Origin: Elysia chlorotica
Lineage: Eukaryota > Mollusca > Gastropoda > Plakobranchidae
Direction: 5' to 3'
NCBI GenBank assembly: GCA_003991915.1
Contig: RQTK01000081.1
Span: forward strand, 438,337-502,336
DNA: 64,000 nt
Part shown: positions 1 to 13,192 of the stretch, piece by piece
How positions within the stretch are numbered: position 1 is the first letter of the stretch
How the letters are laid out: the number at the start of each line of letters is the position of its first letter
The notes under the pieces: generated by a model
Databases searched by the model: none
Told to the model about the DNA's origin: nothing
What the model saw: the letters and a program-made list of their open reading frames with translations, nothing else
Translations under genes and position numbers: made by a program

Positions 1-125
<125 letters not shown>

Positions 126-3100
126 ATATAGAAATGTATCCAAAAAGGAATCAAGAGCACAACATTTAAGAGTACATCTACTCAGTTGCTAAGGATCCAA
201 CAGTAGATGCATGTGCGCAAGTAATAGGAGTAATATAATAATAAAGAGAGGAATACGCACAACTTAGCAACTGAGGGACACAATAAATCAAACACAACTA
301 GTTAGAAAAAATACATGTATACGTTACGCCTTTAATGGCTTCATCAGTATAGTTCATGCTTTGTCCAAAAAATAATGATTTCTAAAATAGTGATTATCTT
401 GTTACAACTTCGAAATTGGATTTTGTGTGAAAATTTTGTGTCAATTTGAAATATGTGTAGCTTATTTTAATTCGTAATTTTCGTGATATATTACAGCCTT
501 TGCGATAGCGGCGCCTATAGCGAAAACGCAGAAAATAGATAGAAAAGATCCTGTGATGTAAATATTAAGCTCTAAGAAACCCGATACCTAATGTTCGTGA
601 TCGTGTCATCCGTTTTCGTAATGTTAACTTCAGTGTAAATCAATAGGTCCTCGACAATAATTATTTTGTTTATTTCTTAAACAGTACCGGCTTTATGTCT
701 ATATTCTCATTGAGTTAGGGTCTGGGGTGGCATTGTTAAACAGATATTTCAAATCAATCTCTTCCAGCGAATGTTGTCTAAATTACCTTTGTCCATTTTT
801 TAGGTTTCATTTCTTTCAAGTTTGTAATCTTTAATAACTGTAGACATGCATACTGAGTTAGAATTCAATATTGAAAGACTACCAAGTCACTATTTCTCCC
901 TTTCCCACCCATTGGGATTTTATCTTAAAAGTACGCCTACAAGAATGTTGACTCTTAGGGCCACAAGTCCAACGTCACGGTAGCTTAAGATTCGCATTAT
1001 TATTCTTTCGACGATTTGTAACTACTGCAAAGTTGACTTACAACCTCAGCGATCTTCTAATAGGTTTTTCCCCATACTCATTGATGAGCTTTGTTGTCTT
1101 CCCAACTTAGGCTAATAATAATTACTCTTACCATAATTCTTTGACATTTGTTTCACATAAAGTTATTCCACTTCGTTTCGATGACATCAGAAATGTTCAA
1201 CAAGCAGAAACGTCTTGCATAGTGTTATCTTCTAGTAGATAAAAAGAAATGTCCGTTTGCGCAGGTTATGTTCCATTTTAAAGACCACGATAAGCCGCAC
1301 AGTTTCGCACTATTCAACCCTCTTGTTTGAAAAGCTAACTTGAAACCGTAATTTAAGTTAGTAAATATCGGTAATTTCACATTTCTAATGGCAACATTCC
1401 GTATTTCCAGAAGCAACACTTCCCGAAACTCATTGTGAGTTTTGTGGGGTTGAAAATGTTAGGCATAGCTGCGTAATATTATTTGATTTTTTTTTCTTTT
1501 CCTGTGTCAGTAAATTAACAGCTCGTCTTCAAAAACAATGGAATCGTTTCAAATTTTAAAAAAAACAACAACAACAACGTAATAATACAAGTATGTAAGA
1601 AATAGAATGTCACATGGCCAATAATTGCACAAATCCATACCTGACCACAAATCTGAGCCCAAAAAACAAACAAACAGAAAACAAAAACAAAATTGTTGTA
1701 AAAAAAAAGTATTGCAACATTCATACATTAATTTCAGATTGTTGATGGCAATAGCGTTTCGATGTCTAAAGAGTTTTTTTTTTTTTATGAATGTTACATA
1801 ATTATAGTAATTTTTGCTATCGCGATATGCCCGAGATGGAGAGGAAAAGGTATTTTAAGCATTTTCACTACCTCTGGTTTCATCATTATTGTTGTCGCTA
1901 AATTATACGAGAATTTAATTAAAGTTACTTTTGTTAAAAGAGAACAACACCCACGATAAACTAATGCTTCATTGCAATTCGTCATTTTTATTCTAACACT
2001 TGCAAACCTTACTTTTTCAGAGCTTTCGGGTGTTTCGAAATGTCGTTTTGTTATGGTACACCACTTTTTCGGCTGTGCAAAGTTGTTCTTCAAGGATAAA
2101 TGAAGAATGCAATCATATCTACATTTGCGTGTTTGTGATAAATAATAGAAATGAGGTTTTAAAAAAATAAAAACAAAAAAAACAAACAAGTATTGTTGTA
2201 AAACAGTGGAAAGTAATTTTTTAAAGCATGACATACTGGCTTTAGAGTCTTGTGGGTCATCTTAATGGATAGATTTTATTTTAAGATACAAGGCTGTTTA
2301 ATAGAAAAAAGGTACAGTACAAATCCAATAATATTGTCTTTACATTGTTTATTTATTTGATTTCATTTGACTTGAGTGGGAGAGAGACAGAGAAAGAGAG
2401 ACAGAGAGACAGAGAGAAGGTGTGAGAGGAGGGGGGGGGTATCTAAATTTAAAACGGTTTCTACTTTTATTTTTTATTAAATTAATAAGGTATTACTATT
2501 CTTGTGAATAACTATAGTTTTAGCCAATTTAAGCATTGTGATAAAAGGAGAGAAAAGCGATTTTAGAATTCTACAATAAAACAACAACCATAACAACAAA
2601 TTAAAATTAATATACATCATGTCTGTTTTTCATTTATTCAAATTTTAACGTGGAAACCATCAAGCTTGCTGATTAAACTATACCGATACTCACAACCTGT
2701 TGCGTACGAATCACTTTTATTTCTTATGTCGGCTAGACAGGGCTCAGTATTTTTTTTAATCCGTGCTAGCAATTTAGCCCAGGAAACGTCCGGAAACTGA
2801 ATCTAGGATTGAACACAGGAGAGAAGAAAAAGTGAAAGAAATTAGAGATTAATTATAAAAAAGACCGTTTGATTAAAGCTCATAATTATATCGAGTAAAG
2901 TCTTCAGTTTTCCTCTTTTCCAAACGAGCAGTAGGGTTGTCGTAGAGATATCCATTCTTTTTGCTGTGATTGACTCGTTTAATCAAAAATGTTCTAGAAT
3001 GATTTTGTCTAGATGTTTCTACTCATGTTTCAAATTTTGTCTTCGCCAGGTTTTTCCTCTTTTGACAGATTTTACATTGCCAAGAGCTAGAGAGGTCTTC

Positions 3101-4229
3101 TCAAAGCAGTTCTTGTTCTTCAGAAGACCTACTTTGTTGCGCATCCTCGCGGTCTATTTCCTGCCCGTGTGCTTGAGTTTTAGTTTGATATCGCTAATTA
3201 AAATTTAAAGGTTGGTATTTGGATGCGCTGTAGACTCTTACGTTTAGAAGAGATCTCCTGAATTTCCGTTAAATGTAGTCTTAATGAATTTGATTTTCTG
3301 TATGGCAGTTCGGCGAGCACCAAGTGGCTGTAGGCGTCCTGATAATTATGTGGGAAAATCGTCCAACCTAGAGTAAAGACAGATCATTGTCGGTGGACAT
3401 TTTAGAAAACAAAAAGCCATTCTCACTTGGGTGATAACGATGATTGTCCAGATCGACGTTTGCATTAAAATCTCCTAAACTAGAAGAAAATCTGTAGTTC
3501 TCGTCTTGTCAAGAACGTTTGAATAACAATGAAATTAAAGTTTATAACATTAGTTTTAAAAGACGCGTAAGCCTCCTAGGTCCACAGGTTTTTTTATCTA
3601 GCCATCTTGTCAATGCCTTTTTTTTTCGAAATGAGTAATATTACCCCCTTATGTGGAATGTTTTAAGCTCTGGACAATTCTTGGAGGTATTGTGTACGCC
3701 TTCTTGATGTTTACATTAAAGCCTACTCTTTTTCATTTAAGGTAAATGAAGCTATAATCTTGATTGCGTATAATTATCTTCTTCCTAAACTCAGCCAATA
3801 ATTAAGGCCTTGTAAAATAAATAAAACATGAACCTGAAATAAAATGATTCTCTGAGCTTTATTTAATCTCAACAAACACTGAGGAAAATGATGTATATGA
3901 AAGCCAAACTCTAATGAATGACTAGCGATCACTCGGGATCTTATCGCGGTATATCAAAATGCAATGTTTTACTCACAAATGAGAAATTTGGTTGTATCAG
4001 AGGGTTGGGGTGTACAACTTGTTTATCAAAAGAGAGGTCGCTGGTTTGAAAACCACGATGCTGTAATAAACAGTTATATGTGCCTGCCAATCAATTTTTG
4101 CTGGGTCCTGGTGTTGTGTGTGTGTGTGTTATTTGTTTTGTTAATTCACTTTCCCCCTATTCTCCCTCACTCCCTTAATCTATTATTAATATGTTTTTTT
4201 CTAATTGAATATTTCTTTCTCCAAATTCT
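126..4229. other. AT-rich intergenic DNA, no gene recognised
   Basis: No open frame here has recognisable domain content. The only notable local structures are a GA-rich tract at about 2378-2440 and short poly-A/poly-T runs. The frames of 60-146 codons in this stretch are low complexity or composition-driven. Confidence 0.6.
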
Positions 4230-4327
4230 CTATCTCGCTCTTATTTTTGTCTCTCTTTGACTGTTATCTCCCCCCGTCTCTCTGTGTCTTTCTCTCTCTC
4301 GCGCACGCTCTCTCCCTTCTCTCTAAG

Positions 4328-4602
4328 GGTGAACTGGTTCAAATAATAGAGCGCCGGTCTCCAGACAGGATATACCCGCGGTTCGAATCCCACTATCGAT
4401 CAAATATATTTGTTTGTCTGATTTCATCCCTGAATGGTTGGGTCGGCGATAGATTACTGTGACCCGCAGAGACAGGATTCCAGGTATCCCCGCTTTGTCT
4501 CGTGTTTGGCAGCACGTAAAAAAACTTCAGACATCAGTCTTGGGGCCCTTCTCAGTATAACCTATATAGAACCGACGTTGCACGTTAACCAACAAAACCA
4601 AC
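4328..4602 (+). repeat. tRNA-derived SINE, near full length
   Basis: The tRNA-like head has a B-box (GGTTCGAATCC, about 4380-4390). It is followed by the body shared with the other copies here: TGGTTGGGTCGG, a TGTCTCGTGT...GGCAGCACGT block, TCAGTCTTGGGGCCC, and the tail ending in an AACCAAC-like string. Pyrimidine-rich DNA flanks both sides. This copy is diverged. Confidence 0.85.
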
Positions 4603-5648
4603 CCCCACCCTCTCCCCCCTCTCTCTCCCTCTCGCTCTCGCTCTATCTCTCCTATATCACTCGTTAGCCCAAACTCTATCCCTCTTTCCCTCTCTTATTT
4701 TACCCCTCTAACTCTTTTGTCTTATCTATTAATTTGTCTTATCATCTTATATATGACAGCGTTTATAATTCTCAGTTTTAAATAAGACCTCTTTAGTCGT
4801 AATTAATAAAAATAAATGACGTTTTTAAAATGCTTTTTGTAATCCTTTTTGTAAGTAAATCAAAGACTATGATTATCTTTAAGTAAAATTCAAAAAAATA
4901 ACCAGTAAATAACAGCGTGTCTTTGTACTTTTACAACTTTTGGGACAACGAACGGGGATAATGGTGTGTTTAGATGAAAGTGTTTACAAGCTGTGGGGGC
5001 TGAACGATGTCTCCTTTGTGCGGTCCACTCTGTCCTAAGATAAAACAATAGTTTACTTCAATAGTCAATGTGTGGATTTTTACTTGTTAACAGACTACAC
5101 AGTTACACGTAAAGTTTCTTAACGTTTGACGTCAGCAGCAAAGCTATTATAGTGGACAGATCCCAAACCTCACCTCTAACATTTACAGCTTTCCACACAT
5201 TGGTAGTTTAGGGATATCATCCAGACAAATTATTACCTCAGACCTGTAAAAAGCACGAAAGGAAACGGCCATTTCAGTATACTAGTTTTTAAAAGCGTGT
5301 GTAGATCTCTTGAGGCTAGATTCTGAGAGATGTCCACTCAACTCGTCATCTTTTACATCCAGGCTGAAGTTTAAACTAAAGTCAGCAACTGTACAAGGAA
5401 AGAGGTTTAAATTCCATATAAATATGCTACAGGATGAAAAGTTATTGATCGAATTAATAAACGGATTGGCAATACTACTTTTCAACAACTGAGAACGATC
5501 AAAGAATCCACTTTCGAATTTAGACGATCAAGATAAAAAAAAAACATTTTCTGGAAACTTTTTGCTGTTCTTGGACACAGAAAATCACGGAATGGATAAC
5601 ATATGAATCAATACAAAAATTGAGAAGTGCAGGAAGACAGTTTTTTTA
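4603..5648. other. intergenic, no gene recognised
   Basis: Pyrimidine-rich to about 4700, then AT-rich. Overlapping short frames on both strands near 5282-5492 have no recognisable domain. Confidence 0.55.
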
Positions 5649-5854
5649 CGCAAGAGGTCCATTGTTTAAGCAGTGGCGATTTCGCCCCCTACTGGTTGGG
5701 TCGGGGTCAGTTTAATCTGATCGGCTGAGATAGGAGTCATAGTATCCCCACCCTGTCTCGTGTGTGGCAGCACATAATGTCATAAGTCAGTCTTGGCGCC
5801 CACTACAATATAGCCTATATAGTGCTGACGTTGGACGTTAAACCAACTCAACAA
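5649..5854 (+). repeat. SINE, 5'-truncated
   Basis: Lacks most of the tRNA head but keeps CTACTGGTTGGGTCGG, CTGTCTCGTGTGTGGCAGCA and the tail TATATAGTGCTGACGTTGG...AAACCAACTCAAC. Same family as 28359-28612 and 42689-42907. Confidence 0.92.
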
Positions 5855-6021
5855 TAGATCAAGCAGGAGCCAGCTAAACACGAAACCAGTCTACCAATTA
5901 ACAACAAAAAAAAACACCAAGAAAGATAATAAGTTAAAGACCAACACCGTATTCCACTTGGATAGAATCTTCAGCTTGAAAGATGGAAAAAATCACTTTG
6001 AACAGCTCCGGAACAGACCAC

Positions 6022-6119
6022 CTCTGTGTGGCAGCCCGTAAACTTGTCAGACGTTAGTCTTGGGACCTGTCCACAATATAGCCTTATATAGTCCTGGCTT
6101 TGGGCGCTAATCCACTACC
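6022..6119 (+). repeat. SINE tail fragment
   Basis: Only the 3' portion remains: GTGTGGCAGC, TCAGACGTTAGTCTTGGG, CCACAATATAGCC, and a degraded tail. It lies 170 bases after the copy at 5649-5854. Confidence 0.85.
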
Positions 6120-7107
6120 ACCTCTAGACAACCTTCTAGACATCATTAATATCAAGGAGATAAACCTACACACCATCTAAAGAAGAAAGCACTCAAGCAA
6201 TCAAAACGTCAAAATCAAAGCAACTGTCCAGACACCATCACACCAGTAGTTAAACTGGATATATCACCAGTTGTGGAGCTGCTGTTCAATCTTTTTGCAA
6301 AGGCATAGAAAGATGGATTTTTCAGTGGAACCCTCAAGGACAAAGAGACAGTTAGGCCAGTTGAGACGTAAAGATGTGTTGCAGTGGCGTGTGGTGAGTT
6401 TAAATTCCATGAATGCAAAATCTTTGTGGGAGTCGGGGGCGTTTAAGGCCGCATGATGGGTCAAGAGCAACGCCCTTGTCTAGGGTGAAAAAAAGTGGGC
6501 CATGCACTCAGGGTTTGCTCGTTATGTCTAGTTAAGCGAGGTATTTGACGCCCCGTTATAGGACTAGTAAATCACTATGAACGAAAAAGAGCGCCTGGGT
6601 GCAGAGTAGGACAGTGTCCCACTTTTCATTCCGAACTCCGTAGGCCGATCGTAATTATTAGTGGCTATTATTAGTCTTAAACAGTATGTAGGTGGAGCGC
6701 AATGGGGTTAATACGTTCAGCCAGTAGCTTCTCTTACTATATCGTACAGTTTGTAGATCTGGGTGCTTTGATTCATATTCATAGTCCTTGTCTTGCAACC
6801 GGTTTCCTGTTTTCATTGACATTTTTTTCTGTCAGTCTTTATTTTCCACCTTTTCGAAGGTTTTCACAACATTCTTTAAATCTGATCCTGCTTCCCTTTT
6901 ACGCCTTTACTTGTTTTGCTTTTGTAACTTCTTCCGCAGTATCGATAAATCTACGGCTCTTGCACCGTTTGCTTAGAAATGATCCTGCCTTTATTTTGAC
7001 ATTCACTGTTAAAGGGGCCATGCGCGTAATATTTTTTTCAGTATTGGAAAGGTTTCCGCTCTGAATCTGCAACTTGACTTCCAAATCCTAGAGAGAAAAA
7101 TTCACTG
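6120..7107. other. intergenic, no gene recognised
   Basis: Several short frames (for example 6702-7064 on +) look like random AT-rich translation. The part next to 7108 may contain decayed LINE sequence, but I cannot align it. Confidence 0.45.
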
Positions 7108-7342
7108 AGTTTAGTCCTCAGCACATTCTGGTTTCCAAGGACATCGATGTATAATACGACAAAATTTAACTGTTATCCTACACACAGAGGTTTTAAACTG
7201 TGAAAAAATGTCTTCCCTTCCAACTGTCCTATTTAATGCGTGATTTGTATGCTTTTACAAATCCTACTAGGGTACTGTATTATGGGTACAATAATAGCCT
7301 TTACGGTACTGACGTGCCGTAAAAACAAACTAAACTTTGGAA
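7108..7342 (+). mobile_element. LINE 3'-end fragment
   Basis: Shares with 25650-25922 a C-terminal coding remnant (AAGGACATcGATgTATAATA then AAATTTAACTG) and a 3' UTR ending ATAGCC...TGACGTGCCGT.AAAACAAACT. This is the 3' end of the RNase H-bearing LINE family. Severely 5'-truncated and diverged. Confidence 0.7.
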
Positions 7343-8448
7343 TGAATACCAACCTTAACATGTGGCTGACCAATTTTTGTTCTTTTCACTGTTCTTTAAA
7401 ACTCCAACTGATTATCGGCTGATCAACTAGAATAAGACTTCTTCTTCAGTTCTCTGTGTTTAACGTCTACTATAATTATCCCCTGAGGAATCCTATACGG
7501 CGACAGCCTTCATCTACAGGATCCCCTAGATACACTGTATGCATTACCTTGTTGGACTCTGTGAGGGTATTCGGCTCGCACGCAAATGAATTTCCTGTTG
7601 TCCTAAAATCATTAGCAACCCCCATTCTAATTCAGAAGCAGGCGTGCCATCTGAAAACAAGAGAAATGTGGATAGGGAAACCACTCTGGACAACGCTGTA
7701 AAATGTTGCTGGTGATTTTTTTGTTGATCATCGCCGACATTAAAAACATGACTAATCCGAATGTCTTTGCCTGTTGGTGAAGCCAATAGCGCCTTGGAGT
7801 CAAAATCTTGAAAAATTGAAAATTGAAAATAATGCGCCCAAACCAGGTTTTCAAAGTGTGCCAATAATACAAACATCTTTAGAGGTTGAATCCATGGTGT
7901 CAAAAATAACATCAAACCTGACATGTTGGAAACGCCGACTCAAAATATTACACATTTATTGAAAATCTCGGAAGGTTGGAAATGCAAATATTAACCCATT
8001 TCCAAATTACCTTTACTTTTGAATGAAATTGAAACAGCAGAATTTCGTGTGTAAAACCGCGATTCAAAAATATTTGGTAGTTATAGGTATTTTTTCTACT
8101 TAGCCTTTTTTGTGAGTGTCACGAAAACAAGTCGGTCCAGGATGAGAGTACAAATTTTTTAAGTTCTTTGAAGCGTATATGCAGCAAGACAACAGTATAG
8201 ACAGTCTAGTCTTAGAGATAAGCTAAAAGTTATTTTAAGAGAAATAATCTTGCACCGGGACACTGCACTTTAAACAATTCATTATTGTTTGCTTTGTTTT
8301 TTGCTGGTGTTTTGTCATACTGCCCGCATCTCCTTTGCGTCGGACTGCGGGTCAAATGATGAAGTGTTCGAGTGTGTATATAGTCTTTCTTGCCTGGTGC
8401 ATATCAATGACAGTGTACTTTAGCTTTTGTGTTAATTATACTGATTAA
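7343..8448. other. AT-rich DNA with a degenerate ~45-50 bp tandem repeat
   Basis: From about 7795 to 8035 degenerate units containing GGTTGGAAA and CAAAAATA..AAATATTA recur, like those at 9040-9870. Nothing else recognised. The minus-strand frame at 7544-7924 has no identifiable domain. Confidence 0.5.
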
Positions 8449-8705
8449 AATGTGATTTAAACCATAAGTTTTCACGTCGGTTGTTAGTGATTTACACCAT
8501 ACGTTCTCACCTCGGTGGTGAAATGGTGGTTTACACCATTAGTTCTCACCTCGGTGGTGGAATGGTGGTTTGCACCATTAGTTCTAAGCTCGTTAGTTAA
8601 ATAGTGATTTACACAAGTTCTAAGCTCGTTGGTTAAATAGTGATTTACACAAGTTCTAAGCTCGGTGGTTAGTGATTTTGACCATTAGTTTTCACCTAGG
8701 TGGGA
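8449..8705. repeat. minisatellite, ~45-50 bp unit, about 6 copies
   Basis: Units carry the core GTGATTTACACCATtAGTTC followed by tCACCTCGGTGGT or AAGCTCGTTGGTTAAAT. Units diverge progressively, and the middle three share a variant core (ACACAAGTTCTAAGCTCG). Confidence 0.88.
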
Positions 8706-9039
8706 ACTCTACCTATTTTCAAACAGTCCTCTACCAGAGTGTGGCCTCCCCAGTACCCGATCTTGTGTTTGTGCGTTATTAGGTACACATCCACAACGTC
8801 CGTTTTTAAAAGCCAACTGATGCAGTTGACTTTTGTACAAGACAAGCATTTTGTACGGTTGGGTCCAAAAACAATTTTTCTTTTCTCATTTGGATACGGT
8901 ATTCCTCATGCTTTGATCTGCCCTGTCCACTCTCCCATCGATTTGTTGGAACAATTTGATCAGATTGTATATCTATATGTCTTTCTCTCGCCATTTTGAG
9001 GTTTGAGTGCGAAATTTATTCCAAGCTAAAGTGACAGTT

Positions 9040-9870
9040 GTCATTTCATTGTGAGGTTGGAAATCCCGACCAGGGGTCACGACAAATATTAAAATCTTTG
9101 GAAAATTGAAACAGTTGTGTGTGTGCCCAAAATACAAATATTAATGAACCTGGAATTTTGGAAACCTGAGCCAAAAGTTTAAAAAAATTATACATCTCAA
9201 AATATGCATATGAATGATTGTAACAAGAGTAAAAAAAAACAAAAGAAAATTGGTTTAAAACCCAGAGACGAAAAACATTTTTTGAAAATTCTATACCTAG
9301 AATGTTGGAAAGATGAATTCAAAAGTACAAATATATTCATCTTGAAAGTTTAAAAAATCCGGTTTCAAACGTGGTTCCCAGTCCTGTCTCATGTGTGGCG
9401 TTAGAGAAAATTGCCAGACATCAGTCCAGGTGTCCGTCTATAATAATTATAGTCCGTATGTTGACGTTGGGTGTTAATCAACTCAAATCCCCCGCCTCCC
9501 TACCGTTTCAAAATTACAAATATAAAAATTGGAAAGCAGGAAAGCCAGCGTCAAAAATAAAAATATTACCTTTGATAGTTGGAAATCCTGAGGCAAAAAT
9601 ACAAATATTAATTAACTTCGAAGGTTACAAATATTTGCACTTTGACGAATGAAAACGCAGTTTAAAAATTACAAATACGGGTAATTATGGAAGGTTGGAT
9701 ATTATTTAAAATACAACCATGATTAGCCCCAGAAACACGGTGTTTCATTTACAATATTTTGAAAGGTTGAAACCTTGAACCAAATGCAATAGTTATAAAA
9801 CTTTGAAGGTTTAAAACCCTCTCAAAAATACAAATCTATAAACTTTGGCACCGGTAGGAGTTAAAAACCT
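9040..9870. repeat. degenerate A-rich minisatellite, ~50 bp period
   Basis: Recurrent pattern of GGTTGGAAAtCC, a short spacer, CAAAAATACAAATATTA and AACTTtGgA. It is interrupted by a SINE fragment at 9379-9488. Copies are too diverged to count exactly. Confidence 0.7.
9379..9488 (+). repeat. SINE tail fragment
   Basis: CCTGTCTCATGTGTGGC, then CAGACATCAGTC, a degraded ATAATTATAGTCC, and TTGACGTTGGGTGTTAATCA. It sits inside the degenerate minisatellite. Confidence 0.75.
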
Positions 9871-10610
9871 AAGGAAAAAAATTGAAATCTGTCATTGCGG
9901 ACTTCGTAAGCGCGTGTAATAAACTACAATTTAATCCTAATGGTGTTCACAAAATGTGCACCAAATACGGAATAGGAGTTTATCAAGAGACCGTTAAATT
10001 ATCACTCGTGGTTGGGTGGACTTGAACAAAAATGTTGACTCGTCAAATTGAAATGAAAGAATCGGTGAAAGCGAATTGTTGCCCCATATCGATATTTTAT
10101 TTTAATTTAGTAAACACTTACTGTCATTGTATATTTTTGATACAAAAGCAAAACTATTTTTTCCGCGACAAATTGCTTGAAAGAAAAATCGAGCGTCGAA
10201 AGTACAAAATGTCGGTAACTTAAGCTTACCACAACGTTGTACTTGCGATCCATAGTCTTAAATCGTTCAAAATCTTTAGCTTTAGCGCTATTGAACCTTT
10301 ACAAAAATGGGGTGCTTACACAATGCCTGCAAATGGAATACTTTTTATACTGCGTACCTCTTGAAACTACGTTATATTCTCTTGCATTAGATTTCCTGGT
10401 ATCACCACCGTTAAAAGATAGGCTCAGTTCATAATTATATGGATGAATAAGTGAACTGAGTGCGTGTTGTTGGTTAATTTAATTATATCTTGCAAAGTCA
10501 TTGAAGAAATTGAAACGTAATTAAGTTGCCGTTTATTCTCTTTGCTACGAGTAAAAAAGGAATTTTGTTAAAGGTACACTCCATACCAACTGTTTTTCCA
10601 TTTCAAAGCA
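9871..10610. other. AT-rich intergenic DNA, nothing recognised
   Basis: Short frames at 10032-10223 and 10237-10434 have no recognisable motif. Confidence 0.5.
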
Positions 10611-10790
10611 GACTTGTCTATCTTTCTGTCTCTCTGTCTGTGTATTTGTCTGTCTGTCTGTCCCCGTCTCTGTCTGCCTGTCTGTCTGTCCCTCTATCTC
10701 TCCATCTCTCTCTTTCTACCTATCTGTCTTTCGTGTCTTTTTCTTTCACTGCCCGAGCCTCTCTTTTCATCCATTTCTCTCTATTGTTCT
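10611..10790. repeat. TCTG/TCTC pyrimidine-rich simple repeat
   Basis: Imperfect CTGT and CTCT repeats. They give spurious Leu/Ser-rich frames. Confidence 0.9.
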
Positions 10791-10846
10791 AATTATCTAC
10801 TCTTGCTGTTTTTACTGCCTGTTTGCTCTAATTTCACTGATAGTGG

Positions 10847-11040
10847 CGGGCGCGGTAGCCCTGGGGTATAATATCGGCTTCTGACGCAGGTCTGTGCTTC
10901 GAGTCTGACGATTTCGTCCCCTACAGGTTGCGTCGTGGTCAGTTTGTGACCACCCTTCGTTACTATACGTGCAGTGTATTCATGGTTTAAGACATCATCG
11001 GCAATATATAGCCGTAACTCTCAATTTAACACCAAGTCTA
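10847..11040 (+). repeat. tRNA-derived SINE, diverged full-length copy
   Basis: Head GGGCGCGGTAGCCCTGGGGT (A-box region), then TTCGAGTCTGACGATTTCG and a strongly diverged body and tail (AATATATAGCC, TTAACACCAAGTC). Confidence 0.85.
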
Positions 11041-11439
11041 ACTTATGTAAAATTACAATGCACTGTATTAACTCTCTAAGAAATTATTTGCAAAAAATAA
11101 GATACTGTACCGACAACTGTAAATGGAAACTCTAAATCTAATCACTTTTCCAAAAGCTGGTTTTGACATTATATTAAACCAAAACGTTTAGATAATTGAT
11201 TATTTATATATAATTCCCTGACCATTACATGGCTTAAAAACTAATGCAATATATTTTTCGTTTTTTTAGTTTACACAGGTTGGATGTAGAATAGGAATTT
11301 GTTCAATTGTTCAAGCGGCTGTCTTGATGCAGAGCTCTTTACTGGTGTGTTTTGAAAATTATTTACGGTTTGTAGAAGTTACCAATATCTGGCTATTTGA
11401 ATTCAATTTCAAAATTATTTAAACGCATCTGGTCTTTTT

Positions 11440-12500
11440 CTTCAGAATGTTAATCTTTCTCGGCGACCAGCCTTGAACCAGACAGTGCTTACAAAATGGC
11501 AACCTACATCCGAGGCTGGAGCGAGTTCTTACCTAATGACAACGCACAGGCGAGGGTAGAGCGTTGGTCTCCCAAACACAAGATTGGTAAAAAAAAATGT
11601 ATTTGGCCGATTTGTTCCCAAGTGGCACGTCATATATTCCTATATAGAGTATTTTAAACTGTAAGTGAATTTTTCAAAACAAGTACTTCTACTTGAGACT
11701 TTTATTTTGCCGTTTTAAAATGTACAACCCACTACAAGTATAAAGAGTAGAGCACAAGATGTCATAGTATGAAGCTTGCACTGTGTTACTCTCTCCCTCC
11801 CCCGCCCCCTACCATTTCATTTCTGTCTCAGTAGATAACACCAGAGAAAACCGATCTGAGCATTGTGTACAGAAATTTTCCTCATAACCAGAGACGTGCA
11901 TGCCTTAGCGCCTCACTTTTTTTTACACCAAGTCAACATAATCCCTCAGTAGAACCACACAGACGTATGGGATCAGGTAAGTCATTGTTATATTGCAGGG
12001 GGGTGTATGCTGTTTAGAGAATTCCTGATATGAATATATGCTCTTAAGAAGTTTTTAATCGTACACAATTACAAAGATTTCTGCAACATTCTATGACCCA
12101 TTGATAGCATGTTCATCTTTCTTGGCTCAGACAGTGCATAAAGATTGAGAACCTACTGTCGAGGCTGGAACAAGTGCTCACCGAATGACAACCTACGTGT
12201 GAGGCTGGAACAAGCGCTTACCGAATCACAACCTATAGGTATTTTTTTTCCTAGATATAGAAATATTTTATGTTTTAGCTCAGTGTTAAACCCAGACACA
12301 CATATCAGACATTGCTGTGTATTATAAATTCATATGACTTTTTATGTAGATCGCTATCCGAGACTATTTTTTGCTGTTTTAAAAATCTACAACCTACTGT
12401 AAGTACGAAGAGTACAGCACAGCAGGATATTATAGTATGAATATGCAGCTCATTCTATCTCCCCCCGTTTCTAATCTTGGTCTCTACTAAAAGCTCAATG
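11440..12500. repeat. diverged tandem duplication, ~660 bp unit, 2 copies
   Basis: 11450-11830 and 12105-12490 share: TCTTTCT(c/t)GGC...CAGACAGTGC; CCTAC..(c/t)CGAGGCTGGA; TTGC(c/t)GTTTTAAAA.; ACAACC.ACT..AAGTA; GTAGAGCACA-like; and a pyrimidine tract. In copy 2 the GAGGCTGGAACAAG block is duplicated again. No coding content recognised. Confidence 0.75.
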
Positions 12501-12936
12501 AAATATACCCACCATATATATATAATTTTTATTTGTACTTTTTTTGCATTACTAATTTTAGCTGAATACAAACTCAATTAAATACAAACGGGTGTTTTTT
12601 CATAAATCTCTGAATTTGGTTTCAATAAAAATTATGATTATTTTACAGTTTCTGCCTCGCCGTTAGTGCTGTCAAAAGTTTCAGGATAATTCACAAAAAG
12701 CAAATAATTTTGAAAAATATTTTCGCCAGGTATAAACGACGGATTATGACAAGTTCTTTGCTCAACAACCCAACTAGTCTTCAAAAAGGAAACACCCTCC
12801 AGCTTGAGTGACAGAAATTGTAGAGTGAAAGTGAGCAGCTACACTGTGTCAGAAAGGATTCTGATTTTAGAGATTTGGACAAATAATAATTATTAGTAGG
12901 CACTTAACCTTAATATTTATCAGCTAAAGAATTGTG

Positions 12937-13046
12937 TTACCCTATCTTGTGTATAGCAGCACAGAAAATTGTCAAACATCAGTCTCTGGAGTCTGTCCAC
13001 AATACAGCATATAGTGCTAACCTTGGACGTTAAAACGGACTCAAAA
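12937..13046 (+). repeat. SINE tail fragment
   Basis: CCTATCTTGTGTATAGCAGC, TCAAACATCAGTCTC, CCACAATACAGC and CTTGGACGTTAAAAC.GACTC match the SINE 3' half. Confidence 0.85.
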
Positions 13047-13192
13047 CTGAATCATGCATAAATATTTATATTGAAATTAAATGTTTGTACCTTGAGGTAT
13101 TTCATCATGTTAGTTTTACAGTTACAGCTATGCTAACTTTTTGTCGCGGGTTCAATCCTGAATGATAATAAATAAAGGCCATTGATATTTTA

